From Setoptus koraiensis (lineage: Eukaryota > Arthropoda): a stretch of DNA of 64,000 nucleotides. The position numbers were made by a program, and so were the translations under genes. Below are positions 22,552-36,125 of this stretch, one piece after another; the stretch's first letter is position 1; every line of letters starts with the position of its first letter. The stretch is taken from assembly GCA_048013815.1 (NCBI GenBank), contig CM106586.1:8494001-8558000 (forward strand), read 5' to 3'. The notes beneath the pieces are model-generated. The model saw nothing but the letters and a program-made list of their open reading frames with translations, had not been told where the DNA came from and did no database searches.

Positions 22552-23067
22552 AAAAGCTTTTTGCCAATAATAATGAATATTTTCAAGTTGTCAGTCGATA
22601 GAAAGTGAAAGTACGACAAGGATATCATCACAATCGTAAGTACTTTTTATGAGACATATCCCTATCTGAACGGCAAAATTGACAAAGTACCTCTCTAGGC
22701 ACATTCAGGCTCACGTGACAACCCCTACAAGAAACTTTCACAATATATCTACACAGGCTTCCTTGGTTAGATTTGATTTATTAGAGATCGTCGACTATAT
22801 TTGTTTAAACATGTAATTTGGCTGTCACTTATCCTCACTCAGGCGTAAATCTGAAATACTGCATAGTCTTTTTGAATTATGTTCTAGTTGATAGCTTATA
22901 CATGTGATCATTGACTTAGATTATAGTAAGTGCGACTTTCGAAATCTCGATATTACATCATAAGTGATTTACAGTTCTCAATCATCTTGCTATAATTTTT
23001 TTTTCAAGTGTAATTAGTAACTTCATTTCCCTTCAAAAATAAATTTCTCTTTTTATATGATGCCCAT
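22552..23067. other. Abl 3' flank
   Basis: AT-rich, no gene. It should carry the Abl 3' UTR on the minus strand; tttatt near 22788 (aataaa on minus) is a candidate poly(A) signal. Confidence 0.45.
22558..22562 (+). terminator. RNA polymerase III terminator
   Basis: Five T residues six bases after the tRNA end, the normal Pol III stop signal. Confidence 0.75.
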
Positions 23068-26000
23068 TCAATTTGTTAATACAATTGCAGAGAGCTCTCT
23101 AATTGAATTCTGTAAGTCACACAGAATACCTGGCTTGACATCATGGTGAGCACGTTGTCTCAGCAGTAACGGATAATCTTCAATCGATTTCAAGAGTTCA
23201 TTATATTTGAATCTCCTATGAGGAGAAGAAATAAGGTACGGCTCTTTGCGACGACAATACTGTTGTAGTAGTTGCAGCTTATCACACAATTGGCAGATAG
23301 TCATACTGGAAGCCGGCGCATTATTCTTCTCTATGTTGGCTACCATATCCTCTAGCTGATTGATTATTTCATTGATTGATTTCTCATCGGTCGATGGCGT
23401 TGGAGAACTTTGAGAGATTTTTGAAGCAGCACCCGGAGACGACAGATTGTTTCGCCTCGCACTAGCTTTCTCCTTATCCAGGTTCTTTACTCCAGCAGGT
23501 CTAGGTTTGCGAGCCTTGACCGAATCCTTTGATGAGCTACTTTCATCCACAGGGTCACCGTTGTCATGGGGTGCATCACTCGCTTGAGATTTAGGGAGAT
23601 TCTGAGCAAATGACTCAATTGGTTGTCCGCAGCCCACAACTTCATAGAGTCCAGCATTTTTCGATGGATTCTTTGATTTTGATGTTGATTCCCATATTTT
23701 CTTGATTCCGTTGAGAGGGCCTCTATTGTTCTTGTCAGGCGATTTGATGTCACACTTTGATTCTAACCTCCTAGGTTGTTGTCTATTAGAAGAGATGCCA
23801 CTGTCTTGACTCTTTGAGACAGTGTTCCTAGATCTGCTTTTAGATGATTCGGAAGTTGAGTTTGATTCATCGGCAATCGTATCGACATCATTGGTTGTTG
23901 GTGTAACATATTCGGCTGAGGGCGCTGACTTGGTATTTTGCACTCTCGAAGGAGGGGCAGGTGCCGGAGAACCAGGAGGTGCGGCCCCGCTGGTCTTGCG
24001 GAGTCTAGATATCAGGGCACTCCTTCCATCGAAATGTTTTTTGCTTGTCGAGGAAGATTTCGAATTTTTGCTTTTCGAAGTTGGCCTATTTGCGTTCATT
24101 TCGTCAGTATTCTTCTGATCGCCCAAAGTATCAGCTATAGATTTCTTCTCTGACAACTCGGAAACTGGATCAGACGCCGGTTTAGTGTGCTTAGAGGTTT
24201 GTAACTTCTGTTTGGAATTGTTAGATCTCAATTGAAGATGACTCTCGTCCGAATTCTTAGTAAGATTGGATGTTAGTTGAATATCTGTACCACCAGCGTT
24301 TCTCTCAATCATGCTAAGCCTCGTTTGGCTTTTATCGGTACTTCCATCAGTAGAATCAATGCTGCTATTGTGGGTTAGTTTTGATTTTTGAGCTGAGTTT
24401 CTTCTTACTGTAGATATAGGTTTTGAACCTTCAGATGTCGAATCTAAACAGGAACCAACGGATGATGAACTGGAATTAGTTCGTGGACATGCTTCTCTAA
24501 ACTTTTGAGCGTTGCTAGCTAATGAAGTGTTGTCGGATGTCATTGATTGCCTGTCAGACAAAGAGTATAGCTCCGACAAATCATCCACAGATGTATCGCG
24601 AAGTTTATTGCTAGATTCTGTAGTTTCATGTGAAGGCAGTCGAGTATCTTTGATTTTATCGATAGAGCTAAATGAGCGGTTGATGTCAGAGAATTTGCTG
24701 TCTCTATGATGGTTGACTTTGTTCTCGTTGGCTTCAAAACCTGAATCGAATGGAGAGGGCGGTGCTGCTGTTATGCTACTGGCTGCTTCATCGAGAGATT
24801 TACGAGCACTTTCAAAGGAACTCAATCGCAATTGACTAATATTCTGATTTCTACCATTTTTTTCATCCCTACCAAGACGACTAGGATTTCTACTTGAGTC
24901 ATTCGACAACAACTCTGGAATTCTTTGAGCGGATGTGGGTTGGAAATGACTACTTTTATGGTGATCTACTTTGAATGGACTTGATTGAAGCTCTGAAAGC
25001 TGATTGAAGTCCGAATCCAAAGTAGATTTCCTGTCGTCCAACATTCGACTGTTTTCTCGAATCTGGACAGATGTTCCCTGAGGATTTGTTTCTCAGTTTT
25101 TTGTGACCAACAACAGCTTGGTGGATATTGATGTTTTTGTCGGAGTGCTCATGATTCTCATCGATAGCGGCTAGATTGTGATCTACAGAAGACATGTCAT
25201 GCTTGTGACTCAGGCACTCAAAAACTTCTTCTAATCCTGAAATTGCCGGCTGGTTGTCATCGGGATAGAATTCACCTCTCATCAATCTTTGTTCATCGGA
25301 GAGTAACTTCTCAGGGAAAGTAGGATCCCTGAAAGAGCTGGATCTTTTTGGAGGAGTTGGTGCTGTGCGTTGGGGCATAGGTTGCAAGTTGGACTTTTCT
25401 CTGGAATTGCGATCATGATGCTTTTGCGCTAGCTGTTGCTGATCCCATCTAGCTCGAACATCATCCATATCACAAATTGAGGCTCGGTTGGATTGATTGG
25501 GGCTGAATTGCGAGTCCTGAGTCATTGAATTGAACATTAGATCATGTTGTCGTCTTTGTTGGGCGTTGTGCTGTTCCATCTGTTCAAGATGCTCTTGATC
25601 CATAATTTCTTGCTGCTCAATCAGGTCAAATATGTTTGGATTTCGTAACAATGACTGTAACTGTTGATGTAACTCCCAAAAGGCTGGTCGATCCTGAGGT
25701 TCCCAAGACCAACAACGTTGCATAAGATGATATATAGGCTCGGGGCATCCGGTAGGGCGGGTCATTCGATGCCCAGAATCTAACGTAAAAAATACATTAG
25801 ACAATTCAATCCCCGGGTATGGAGACATACCATATGTGGCTATTTCCCATAATAGAACACCAAAGGCCCAAACATCTGACTTCGTAGAGAATTTATTGTA
25901 GGCTAAACCCTCTGGAGCTGTCCATTTTATGGGGAATTTGGCACCCACATGAGCTGTATAAGTTTCGTCTGGTTTAACTAATCTTGTTAAGCCGAAATCG

Positions 26001-27598
26001 GCCACCTTGACAAGATGATTATCACTAACAAGACAGTTACGTGCTGCCAAATCTCGATGTATGTAGTTCCTTGACTCAAGATATGACATTGCAGAGCATA
26101 TCTGGGTTGCCATATACATGAGAACAAAGCCGTTGATTTGAACGTGATCACAATTTCTCAAGTAGTCTAATAGATTGCCTTTAGTCATAAATTCCGTTAT
26201 GATATAAAATGGTGGTTCTCTGGTGCAAACACCCAAAAGTTGAACTAGATTTGGATGGCGCATATCTTTCATCATGGCAGCTTCTACTAAGAATTCTTCC
26301 TCTAAATACATCATTTCTTCTTTCAGTGTTTTGACTGCCACCCGAATTCCATGTTTCTTCCACATTGCTTCATAGACAATTCCCCACTGGCCGACACCTA
26401 ACTGTTGTTTCATGGTGATCTCTGTGCGATTTATCTCCCATGCATCTATATCATTGGGAGACGGATTGTCTATGATAGTATTTGGATCGATTTGTTTGGG
26501 CGCTGGATAAAGTAGCGTTGTAGTTAAACCATTTGCATGAGAAGAATGATGATGAATGAGCTCTGCTAACGTATTGAAAGTCCATTCTGGTGTTATGAAA
26601 ATTTTGCCCTCCTGTTCGTTGATTCTATAATGGTAGACTCTACCTTCATATCTGAGTGAAACCGATTTTGCTCCAGGATTCGACTCACTTTCTCTGACTA
26701 AGAAGCTTCCATTGATGCCACTACTGAGCAAATATTCAGCTGTGTCTCGACTAATTTGTCCATGATACCAGACATGTTTGTCTAGGTCATTGACAGGAGT
26801 GATATAATTTGATGGTACCCAACCAATTTGACCCTCTGATGATATGGCCTCGCACCATTCTCCACTTTTATTAGTTGATAGAACTTGTATTTGTTCACCT
26901 TTATACAATGATAATTGATTATCACCTCCTGACCTAAAATCATACAGTGCAACATACAAGGATTGATCATTGTTTGTGCTACCTGTCTCGTACTCATGAT
27001 CAAATTGAATCAAGAGGTCCTCCTCTGAGTTAATGTGGTCTATAAAAGCTTGTGTATTAATGTTGCTGTTATTGGAAGCGTTGCTGTTGCCTGCTGACGA
27101 GAACGAAACAAATGTGTTGTTGCCTCGGGATTTATCACGTGATGACTTTTGACTTTCTTGTTGTTGTTGTTGCTGTTGTTGTTGTAGGTGTTGTTGTTGC
27201 AAATTGGATTGTTGCAATGTTGGCCTTCTATTAATGGAAATTGTTCCTGGCATAAAAAGTTGAGACTTGACATCATCGAACTCTTGATAGGTCCAATTTT
27301 TGTCCGTGTTGTTATTAGTGTGATTGTCAAAATTGTGACTGTTGTTGACAATAATATTGTTATTATCACTGTTTGGCAATAGGTCTAACGTTGGCGATGA
27401 CAACGTTTCCAGCTGATGATGTTGTGCACGCACTAGTTGTTGTTGTTGAAACAATTGTTTTCGATGATGGTGATGATTGTGGTGGTGGTCGAGATCATTG
27501 GTAGAATGTGGATTGAGTGATTGGTGTGCATGATGCGGTGGATAAGCTGGAAAGGCCCTGCCATTGTTGTTGATGGTTTTAGTTTGAGTGGCACCCAT
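23068..27598 (-). CDS. Abl: Abelson (Abl) non-receptor tyrosine kinase
   Basis: Cytoplasmic tyrosine kinase linking receptors to actin. ATG at 27598; N-terminal MGATQTK fits N-myristoylation. The first 200 residues are His/Gln/Asn-rich. SH3 spans about 205-262 (ALYDF), SH2 about 268-350 (FLVRES) and the kinase about 384-635. Kinase features: glycine loop GVGQWG, Lys413 (VAVK), gatekeeper Thr458, HRDLAARN at 504, DFG at 524, Tyr in [15 protein letters not shown]. The C-terminal half holds PxxP motifs ([10 protein letters not shown]) and an F-actin-binding helical domain ([22 protein letters not shown]). The frame breaks near 25.0-25.1 kb: the kinase frame stays open to 24956 and the C-terminal frame opens at about 25093. 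A 109-bp intron 25078-25186 (donor gtagat, acceptor ctcag) restores phase exactly; a one-base frameshift is the alternative. The rest is intronless. Confidence 0.93.
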
Positions 27599-30500
27599 TT
27601 ATGACAAAATATAATGGGATTGTGTTGTGGCAACAGCACAATCGCTTGCCCACCAACTAACCGTGTACCATGTGACTTATATTGATACTGTGTTGTCTGT
27701 ACTGTGGAAATAGAGTTCGAAATAGCTGGTTCGATGTGGCACGGCGACCACAATGGCTGGTGATGAATTATATTATATATTAATTAATTGTGCCGATGCA
27801 AATGTGTGTGTGTTTCAGTTGATCGGAATTGAATTGCGCTGGGCTAGTCGATTGTGCTGGGTGCGGTCTCGTGCGATCTCATTTTGGCATATTGGCCCCG
27901 TTCCCAAACGAATACTGGCTGCTGGTGCTCGGGGTCGTGTTATTAAAATTTATTTGGGCATTCACAATAAAAAAGCATCGTCCCCCCGGCCGATATTTGG
28001 CTGACTGGGTTTGTTCGTTGGTGCTGGCGCTGGCACTGTCGCTGGTACTGTCGCTGGTGTATATCGTGTATATCGGGTATATCTTTTTTGCCGTGTAAAT
28101 CGTTTGCGTCGTGTATATCGTGTATTGTGTCGCGTGGGCCCCTGGCAGTGGCAAACAGACCGAGTCGGGGAAGGTTAAACGGCGACGGGCGGCAGTGTCG
28201 CGGAGCGAATAATTGTCGCGAGCGGGCCAAATATTCGAATATTCGATGCAACGCTGACTGGGTGGCTGGCGAACGGTCGAATAATCGAACGATCGAGTGG
28301 CCGAACGATCGGTGGTCGAGTAGTCGAATGTTCGATGATCGAATCAATTCGAATCGAATTGTGAGCTATCGAACTGCTTGCTGTGTAGCTGCGTCTGCTA
28401 TTTTCGAGTCTTCGCGTTGCTGCTGCTGTTGCTGCATGTAGGCCGTTCTTTGTTGTTGACGAAGTGAGCGCACAAATTATTACTAATAATAATAACGATA
28501 ATAGTAATACAATAATAAAACTGCTGCTGCACGCCGAACTGCACCATAAAATGGCAAATGTTGTTGGCTCTGCTGGTGCAAACTCAATGGGACGCTCGCT
28601 GTGTGTGTGTTGTGCGCTGCTGCTGCACCGCTGATGTATTATGCTGATGTGATGATATGAAAATTCGTAATGCTTCGCTTGAATTTGCGACTCGCTCTCT
28701 CGCTATCGCGCACTGCCTGTGCCTCTCGTCGTCAGCCTGCTGCACCATCCAGCGCTGTGTGTGTGTGTGTGTGTGGTGCACGGTGCTGCGCACCGTGCAC
28801 CGCTAATTCTGTGCCACTTTGGTGGAAACACTCGACCGAAGTGGGCACAGCGAGTTGCACACTCCCCTCCGCTGGCTGGTCGGCGGGGGCAGTGGCGGCC
28901 GCAGTCGCTGTGGTGCACGGTGCAGCGTACAGTTATGGCATAACCAGCCATTTAATACAAATGTACAAATGGCTGCGGTAGTATATGGTTTCCTCTGTAG
29001 CCGTTACGATTCTCATTTGCAGAACAGCGCCAGCAACAGCGACAACGACAGCGACAACGACAACAGCAGCAGCAACAACAGCGACAGCAGCAACAACAAC
29101 GCCAAAACAATTGCTACACTTTCCCCATACGCGCCTAACTAAATCCGTTTGTTTGTTTGTTTGCCCGTCCGCTGGCTTGTTTGTCGACGATGGCGGCGCG
29201 ACGCGACCGGCAACAGTTCGTTCAACCGTTATACAACCTGACTCGGCGCCGTCTTGCCGCAACCATGATTCAATATTTGTCTGATTGGTTGGTCTTGCTA
29301 CTTTTGTTGGCTGTCGATGAGCGCGATTATCCGCCGCTCGCCGGCTCATTTGCTGCGCCCGGCCGGACCGCTGGCGGGCCGGAGTTGTGTCTGCGCGCCC
29401 CCGTCACTCTCACTCCGTGTCTGCCTCTGTCTCACTCTGTCTCTGCCCCTGTCTCACTCTGCCTCTGTCGGTCTCTCGGAGCGAGCGATTCCCGTTCTCG
29501 TCTGGCCGACGCTGTCTTGCCAGCGCGCAATCAGATAGACAGCGGTGTGTGTGAGTGTGAGTGTGTGTGTGTGAAAGCGCAATTTGAAAGATGAAAAGGA
29601 AACTCGGCGTTATTATCGTTGGCAAGTTGCAAAAATCAAAGCTCATTAGAAGCTCGACGCGCTCGCTTTTTGCAAACAAACAAACACAACAGAGACATTT
29701 TTGCCGAAATGCGTCAATACTCTTGACCTAGCTCGCTGGGCAACTGTTTATTTATATACTGCGCATATGCATGCATGTTCGACGACAATCGGCAATCAGT
29801 CAAACGGTCTCGCTGACAGTCGGCGGCCGACTGTCAGCCGGCGACTGGCTCGCCGAGCCGAGCCGCGCCGCGCCGATCTAACCCAGATAGCGGCGTCAGT
29901 GTGCGAGGGCCGATTATAATGGCGTGTCACCCAAGTTTCAATAGGGATAACGCATATTATGCATACGAACGAGAGCTGGCGAGAGAGGAAATTTGTGCGC
30001 CGTTTGCGGACAGCGCACAAACAACAACAATTTTGACCATCTATTCCGCTGGTAGCCACGCTATAAACAACAACAGCAACAACAAATGTAGACAAAGACT
30101 GGCAAACCATTAATGGCGGCCAGCATCCGCGCAACAATAGTGCCCGGCCATTATGTTAATGTTCCGCCAACTCGATATATATAAACGTATAAATAAACGT
30201 ATATATCTATATATTAACGTGTATATGTGCGCGATATATGCCTCTACGCAACGCACACACACACACACTGGCCGGCCTGCATTTGCATGATGCGACCGGT
30301 TGCGTCAGCGGCCCAACGATAATGCTCCAAAAGGCAAACGTTGCACTTGCACCAGTGTATCGGGTGTCCGCCGTCTCGCTGCGAGTCGCTGCGACCGGCT
30401 GTGGTGTGTCATTTATTGCGCACAAGCATACCATGTTGTAATGATAATAATAATAATAATTATTCAATTACAATCATTCAAGCTGCACTCACACAGCGCT

Positions 30501-31219
30501 GGAACGAGAGACACAGAGCGACAGAACACAAAAGAGCGGAAGTGGAATCGAGTTATGCCACTCGGCCGGCTCATGCGCTCCAGTGTGCCTGTGAGCCGAT
30601 ACCACTCACTGCTACTTTTGCCAGCCACTTTTGCCAGCCAGCCAGCTAGCTCGCTTGTTTCGCTTGTCTCGCACTCACTTGCGGGCTCGCTTGCCAGCTA
30701 GCTTGCCAAAATAATCGCTGCCATAGTTGCTTGTTAGCCGATAGACGACGATAGATCAGCTGCGATGACCGTGATTGTTATCGCTCGCTGTCGCTCGCAC
30801 TTGTCCATGTTGCCGGCAATGTTGTTGGCCGTGTCGCTGGCCGTGTCGCCATGCCATGTTAGTGTGGTGCGGCATGGTGGGAACGGCGCTCGTAGACTAC
30901 CAGTCGTAGTACATGTGCGCCGCTTGATGACGATGATTGACAATTTGTTTGTCAATCAATTAAATGTAAAATTGCCCTCGCCAACGCTGCCGTCGGTGTA
31001 TCACAAATCTATTGGCAATTATCTGCTTGCGCAGTTCCATTAGTGAGACAGTCTCACAACAGATAATGGGCATCGTTTAATTTAATAACGCACACAATAC
31101 TATTGTGACAATAGTACGGTACGGGCACTAGTCGGGCATGTTCCGGTGCCGGAAACATCAGGTACGACTCATATACGGCCCGGCAAACAGTGCTCCGTCT
31201 GCGCTAGACATTGCCCATT

Positions 31220-31286
31220 AGACACCGGCTATCGGACACCGGCTATCGGATACTGGCTGTTGGATACTGGCTGTTGGATACTGGCA
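31220..31286. repeat. 15-bp tandem repeat, about five copies
   Basis: Units alternate between ggacaccggctatc and ggatactggctgtt forms, a two-state minisatellite. Confidence 0.8.
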
Positions 31287-32736
31287 AACAGCGAGGATGG
31301 GCCTCCATGCCGGCGCCCCCTTGCCCGGTAACTGTTGGTTGCTACCGACCAGCCGACCAGCCAATAGTAACCAGGCAACGCTGTCGAGCAACGGTATTTA
31401 TGGTGGGCAGTATTGATTGCGTCAGACTACCGTTGTGTCAAGGCGCCGGTTGCCAGCTGATCGGCATGACTGCGGCACAGATACACGTTGTTGTTTTGGT
31501 TTGTGTCTCGGCGCTGTCAATCTGGCAGGCTGCTACGACAAACTTTGTCCGACAAAGTGACGAACATGACAATCGGATCGCAATTGTGATTATTGTGGCC
31601 AACACACAAACACACGCAACTACTTGCTGCAAAAAGTTGGAACGTTGTCCGCCGCTCGAATTAGAACAAATGCTCAGCGCTCGAGCGCCGCCAACATGAC
31701 ATTACATCAGATTACACACACACACTGTTGGAGTACGACACACAGACACTGTTGGAATACGACACACACACACACCTGTACACAGTTACACAATCAATCA
31801 ATAGTGGCTCTGTTTCGTTACAAATTGCCCAACGAGATCAGTATGAATCATCGTTTTCGAACTCTCTGGCATGCACTGCGAGCCGGCCGTAGACAGTGCC
31901 CTAAGCGAGCCGATTATCCGACCGGCCGGTATAGGAAGCCAAGCAGAACAAGCAGCCGTGTCGGTGTTGACTTCTCTGTGTCGCATTACGCTGGCGAACT
32001 GGTCAATGGAGTGTGTGTGTGTGTGTGTACCGGCATACATATGTTAATCATCGTTGTTGTTGTCGTTGTTGATCGGCAAATTCATTCAGATTGCGTAAAC
32101 GACATTGCGAGCTACTTATACAATTTGCGCTCAGTCACAATTGAAAGTAAATCTTGCAAAGTTATTTCTCTTTTTAGCCCGGCTGCCAGCTGATTGTCGG
32201 TGACCATTCAATTGGGCTTCAACTGGTGCCTTTATAACTGTGTGTGTGTTGGTACAAACTACTAACTGCGCTACAAAGGGCCGGCCACGGCACGACCACG
32301 ACCACGACAAATCGCCGATGGTCAGACCAGGCCACTGTTGCGCAATGCGACGCTCGAAGGAGAGCACTCGTTAGCGATCGCGCGACACAGAGCAGGCCAA
32401 TGAATGGCATTCACTGAATACATGAGGTGATATGAGACAGAGACAGGGACACAGTTGACTTGCATTGAGTTGTCAGCGTCGGTTGCAAAGAGCCCACTGG
32501 CCAACATTGGCCAGCTTGCCGTATGCCGTTCGGTGAGTGTGTGTGCTCCCGAATGTAAATTAATCTTATTTGTAAATTGTAGACTCACACACACATGCTG
32601 ATTGTTTGTGCATAACCTGTCTTTTTATCGGCGACGCCGATCTGTATCCTTGACCACCGCACACAAATGAGCCCGACTTTCCTATCCTCGTTCCCATCCT
32701 CGTTGTTATCCTCGTTCGTTTCTGTCACACTTGCCC

Positions 32737-32862
32737 AGGTACAAGTCTCAATTTCGCCAGGTACAAGTCTCAATTTCGCCAGGTACAAGGTGCGAGTTAA
32801 GAATTGGCCAGGTACAAGGTGCAAGCCTCAACTGCACCAGGTATGTCGGGCACCAGGTACCC
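32737..32862. repeat. 22-26 bp tandem repeat (ccaggtacaag core)
   Basis: The first two copies are identical (ggtacaagtctcaatttcgc), followed by three diverged copies sharing ccaggtac. Confidence 0.8.
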
Positions 32863-35800
32863 GACATGCCGGGCACAGATCGGGCGTAATTGGCCTGGGC
32901 ACAATCACGTGTGTTGCATCTGAACTGTTGTCAGTGTCAAGCGCACTGCCAATTTCAATCACGTCTTGCCAGCCGATCTGGAGCCGGCTAATTTACGTTT
33001 CACTTACAAACTTACTTGTTAAATCGCTGCTGCTGCTGCTGCACACTTCAAGAGCACATTCGGCCCAGCGGTGATTACTCTTCGATGATGACAGGCGCTC
33101 CATTGGAGGCTATCAATCTTGCCGTTGTATCAATTGAGTCGACTGACGAAAGTAGATAGACCGATAGACTAAAACTTGGCGAGTTTGTTTGTTTGTGTCG
33201 CTGCAACTCGACAGCACACGGCAACACGGCACACAGTTGTGCAGTTGCCCGTTTGTGTAGTCGCAATAAAACGACACTCAAAACTGGATTGAAATCAAAT
33301 CCGAGACACACAGCAAGCCCAGCCAAATAGAGGCCAGCAAAGAGTTGACGATAATGATATGCGCTCGGGCCGGCCGACGCGATGCCCGCAATTAGCAACC
33401 GCCTGGGCGGCTATAAAACGCCAGGATGGGCTAATGGAGCGGTCAAACAGGAATTATTATTGCATTCCATAATTGCCTGATTGTATAATGCAGGTCGCCC
33501 TGTCCTGTGACACATGCAATGGCGACACTGTGAGATATGTGGCTATGCTGATCGCCAGATCAGCGCCAACAAACAGCTAGCGAAAAAACTCGGAAAAACT
33601 GCTGGCGAAATTTTAGCCAGCGATTTGCATCTGGCGCCGAGCCTGGCGAGATCATATCAAACTCGGTGATGGTGTCGATAGCGGCCGATACCGACGCACC
33701 GAGCACAGGTTGAATGTTGGCAACGCTGTCGTGTCTCGTCTGGCCAATCCACTGGTTGCTGGACGCTGATGATTCATTGATCGCAACGCTCTCTGGCCGG
33801 ACCACCAAGAAAGTGGCAATTACGGGCAGCGTCAGCTGCGACATGACAGTGTCGCAAAGGCCACCAATACTATCAATCAATTAATATTAACAAGCTCACG
33901 CTGTGTACAGTGTACAGTTTTTATCCACAAACAACGTTCTCGTTATAACAAACAACTATCGCCCGGCATCATGCTGCCCGGCGCTCACTAATTGAGGACG
34001 CCTAGACTGTTTTTTGTGGCACTGTTGCTCCTTTTGTGCGTTTCTTCTCCTTCGTCTTCACACCATCGACACTGGCATGGTCTAGATGATAAAGGAGCCA
34101 ATTATATTCGCAAAGTGGCCAACACCGTTACTCGTCTCTCTTGCGTAATCCATGGCTGCGTGTGTTGCGCTGCTAAAGTATGAACCGACCAACGCTAACT
34201 GAATAAGCGCAGAGCCAGCCAGCCAGCGAGAATGTATCAGTTGTACAGTTAATGTCGCTAATTGATAGCCAGAGGAAAGCTGGCACAGCGTCGATATAAA
34301 TAGTAACGAAGCATCGAAGCGAACAGCCAAATCGAACAGTGACATTAAAAAAACAATGCGCCTCCAATGGTATTGGCCCGATAAACAAGCCAGCCTGTAT
34401 GAAGGCGGCTTGCCAGCTTCCAGAAGAAGCTGTGAAAGCTGTCAAGTGAACAGACACGGTATACAGAGACGGCAACAATTTAGCTATTTTTAAGCTGTTC
34501 GCTCATCAGTGGCGAATCATCGAGTCACAGCCAGAGATGAGTTGTTGACGAAAGAAAAGAAATAAGTGCCACCGCCGAACAGTAGTTGTTTCTCGATGTG
34601 TGCTATATGGTCTCATGTAATAATAGTGGCGCCATGAGTATAAGTATCAGTAGCTATGTTGATGACATAACACACACACACACATTCGCACATACACTGC
34701 TATACCATAACACTGTTATGATGACAAGAATGGCCATCTATCTATCAATATATAGCAAAAATGTCATGGCTATTTGGCGAGTGTTGCGGTAGCCGAGAAT
34801 GTAGCTCTTACGTAACACAACACACGACGATTGTGAGACATTTCTTTGCCTTCGTCTATCCAACGCCAAGCTCCGTTCGCGAAAAGTAATACACAGATAC
34901 ACACACACACACACGCAAATGTATTTTCCGCACTAGACATATCAGCGGCGCTGAATCATCATTTCGGCGTATCGGCACTTGGAACACTTCGAAGCCTCGA
35001 TACTCCAATAATTCATTACATCGCTACATCAGCACATCATCACTTCGACGCCTCGATACTTCGGCCCTCGATGCTGCGACACTGCGCCATTGCGCCAGTG
35101 CAACATGCATCGTGTCTATTCTAGTGTGACTGGCCGAGAAGTTGTTTCTTGACTCGTTGACTCGTTGTGTCATAACCAAATAAAATGATTGTTTTAATAG
35201 ATTAGCCACACGACGTTGAATAAACATGGATGCACTTGGACACAGTCTGGTGGATACTGAAATATGCCACATTCCACATCTTACGGTTCTTGGTTTGCAG
35301 GTTTGTTTGATATTAATATGTCGCCAATTATTGTTCGCTCGTCTGGCGAGATGTTTGTCGCACGACATTCCACCACTAGGCCGCCTGACTGCATCAACAA
35401 CTGACTGTAGTCGGTTTGGTGGTCGAAACCTTAAAAGCAAGAAAGACGACATGAACTTGAGATTCTCAAGCCTTCTGTTGTGCATCAATTTTGCGATTGT
35501 TTGACGACCCACTCACACTCTGAGGCGATATCATTCTCGGTAGCATCCTCACCCAAGTTTGAAAGGCTTCTGATTGCCTTGATTGTAAGCCTGCAATGAG
35601 AGGTGCACCCTGGAAACCTGTCTGTGGCGCTCCATGGCAACTCTATGGATTATCCCTCTGCGAATGATCACCGATTCGTCGAACGTTCTTCTTAAAATGC
35701 CGACAACCCCAGCTAGTGGCTCGAATATCAATTGACGCAACCGAGGTCTCCATTACCTGTGCAGGGGCAGAGTGCACTAGTTTGACAAACAATTGTAGTG

Positions 35801-36125
35801 TGCTGATGACGACTCGATCGACAGCAATCGGCCACAACGATAGCGGCTCCATTAGAACTAGCTAACAATAGGATGGTCGAGTGTGAAAATGGAGCTTTCT
35901 GAAGCGACACCCGGCAGTGTTGACCGATATCCATCCGAATAGAGCGAACTAGATATGTCACGGCTGCCTAGCGAGTATGGTGCGACCTATGTGGAACAAA
36001 AAAGTAAAAGCGACAATCCTACAACGGTACTTCTAGCCAAAAACATCAAATAGATATAAAGAAATTTTATTTCAAGCTACAGCGTTGGCTGCTGTTCGTA
36101 TTGTTGTATGCAATGTTGAAGATCG

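Larger units (their letters stand above)
27599..36125. other. 8.5 kb without a supported gene
   Basis: GC-rich, then mixed, with many (CA)n/(TG)n runs (about 28757-28775, 29545-29575, 30250-30268, 31715-31770, 34670-34683, 34893-34913) and CAG/CAA repeats (29020-29110). All frames are short and without domains. Two minus-strand frames at 35.55-35.96 kb look mildly protein-like, but I could not build a spliced gene from them. Part must be the Abl promoter and 5' leader; the rest may hold enhancers or non-coding RNA. Confidence 0.4.

Noticed and set aside
28933-29349. 138-codon frame with Val/Ala repeats
   Set aside because: Composed of a CAA/CAG repeat read in reverse; no other support.
35549-35961. 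Two minus-strand frames with protein-like stretches (RRTFDESVIIRRGIIHRVAMERH; CQTSALCPC)
   Set aside because: The candidate intron of about 44 bp does not give a continuous frame, and no family is recognisable.
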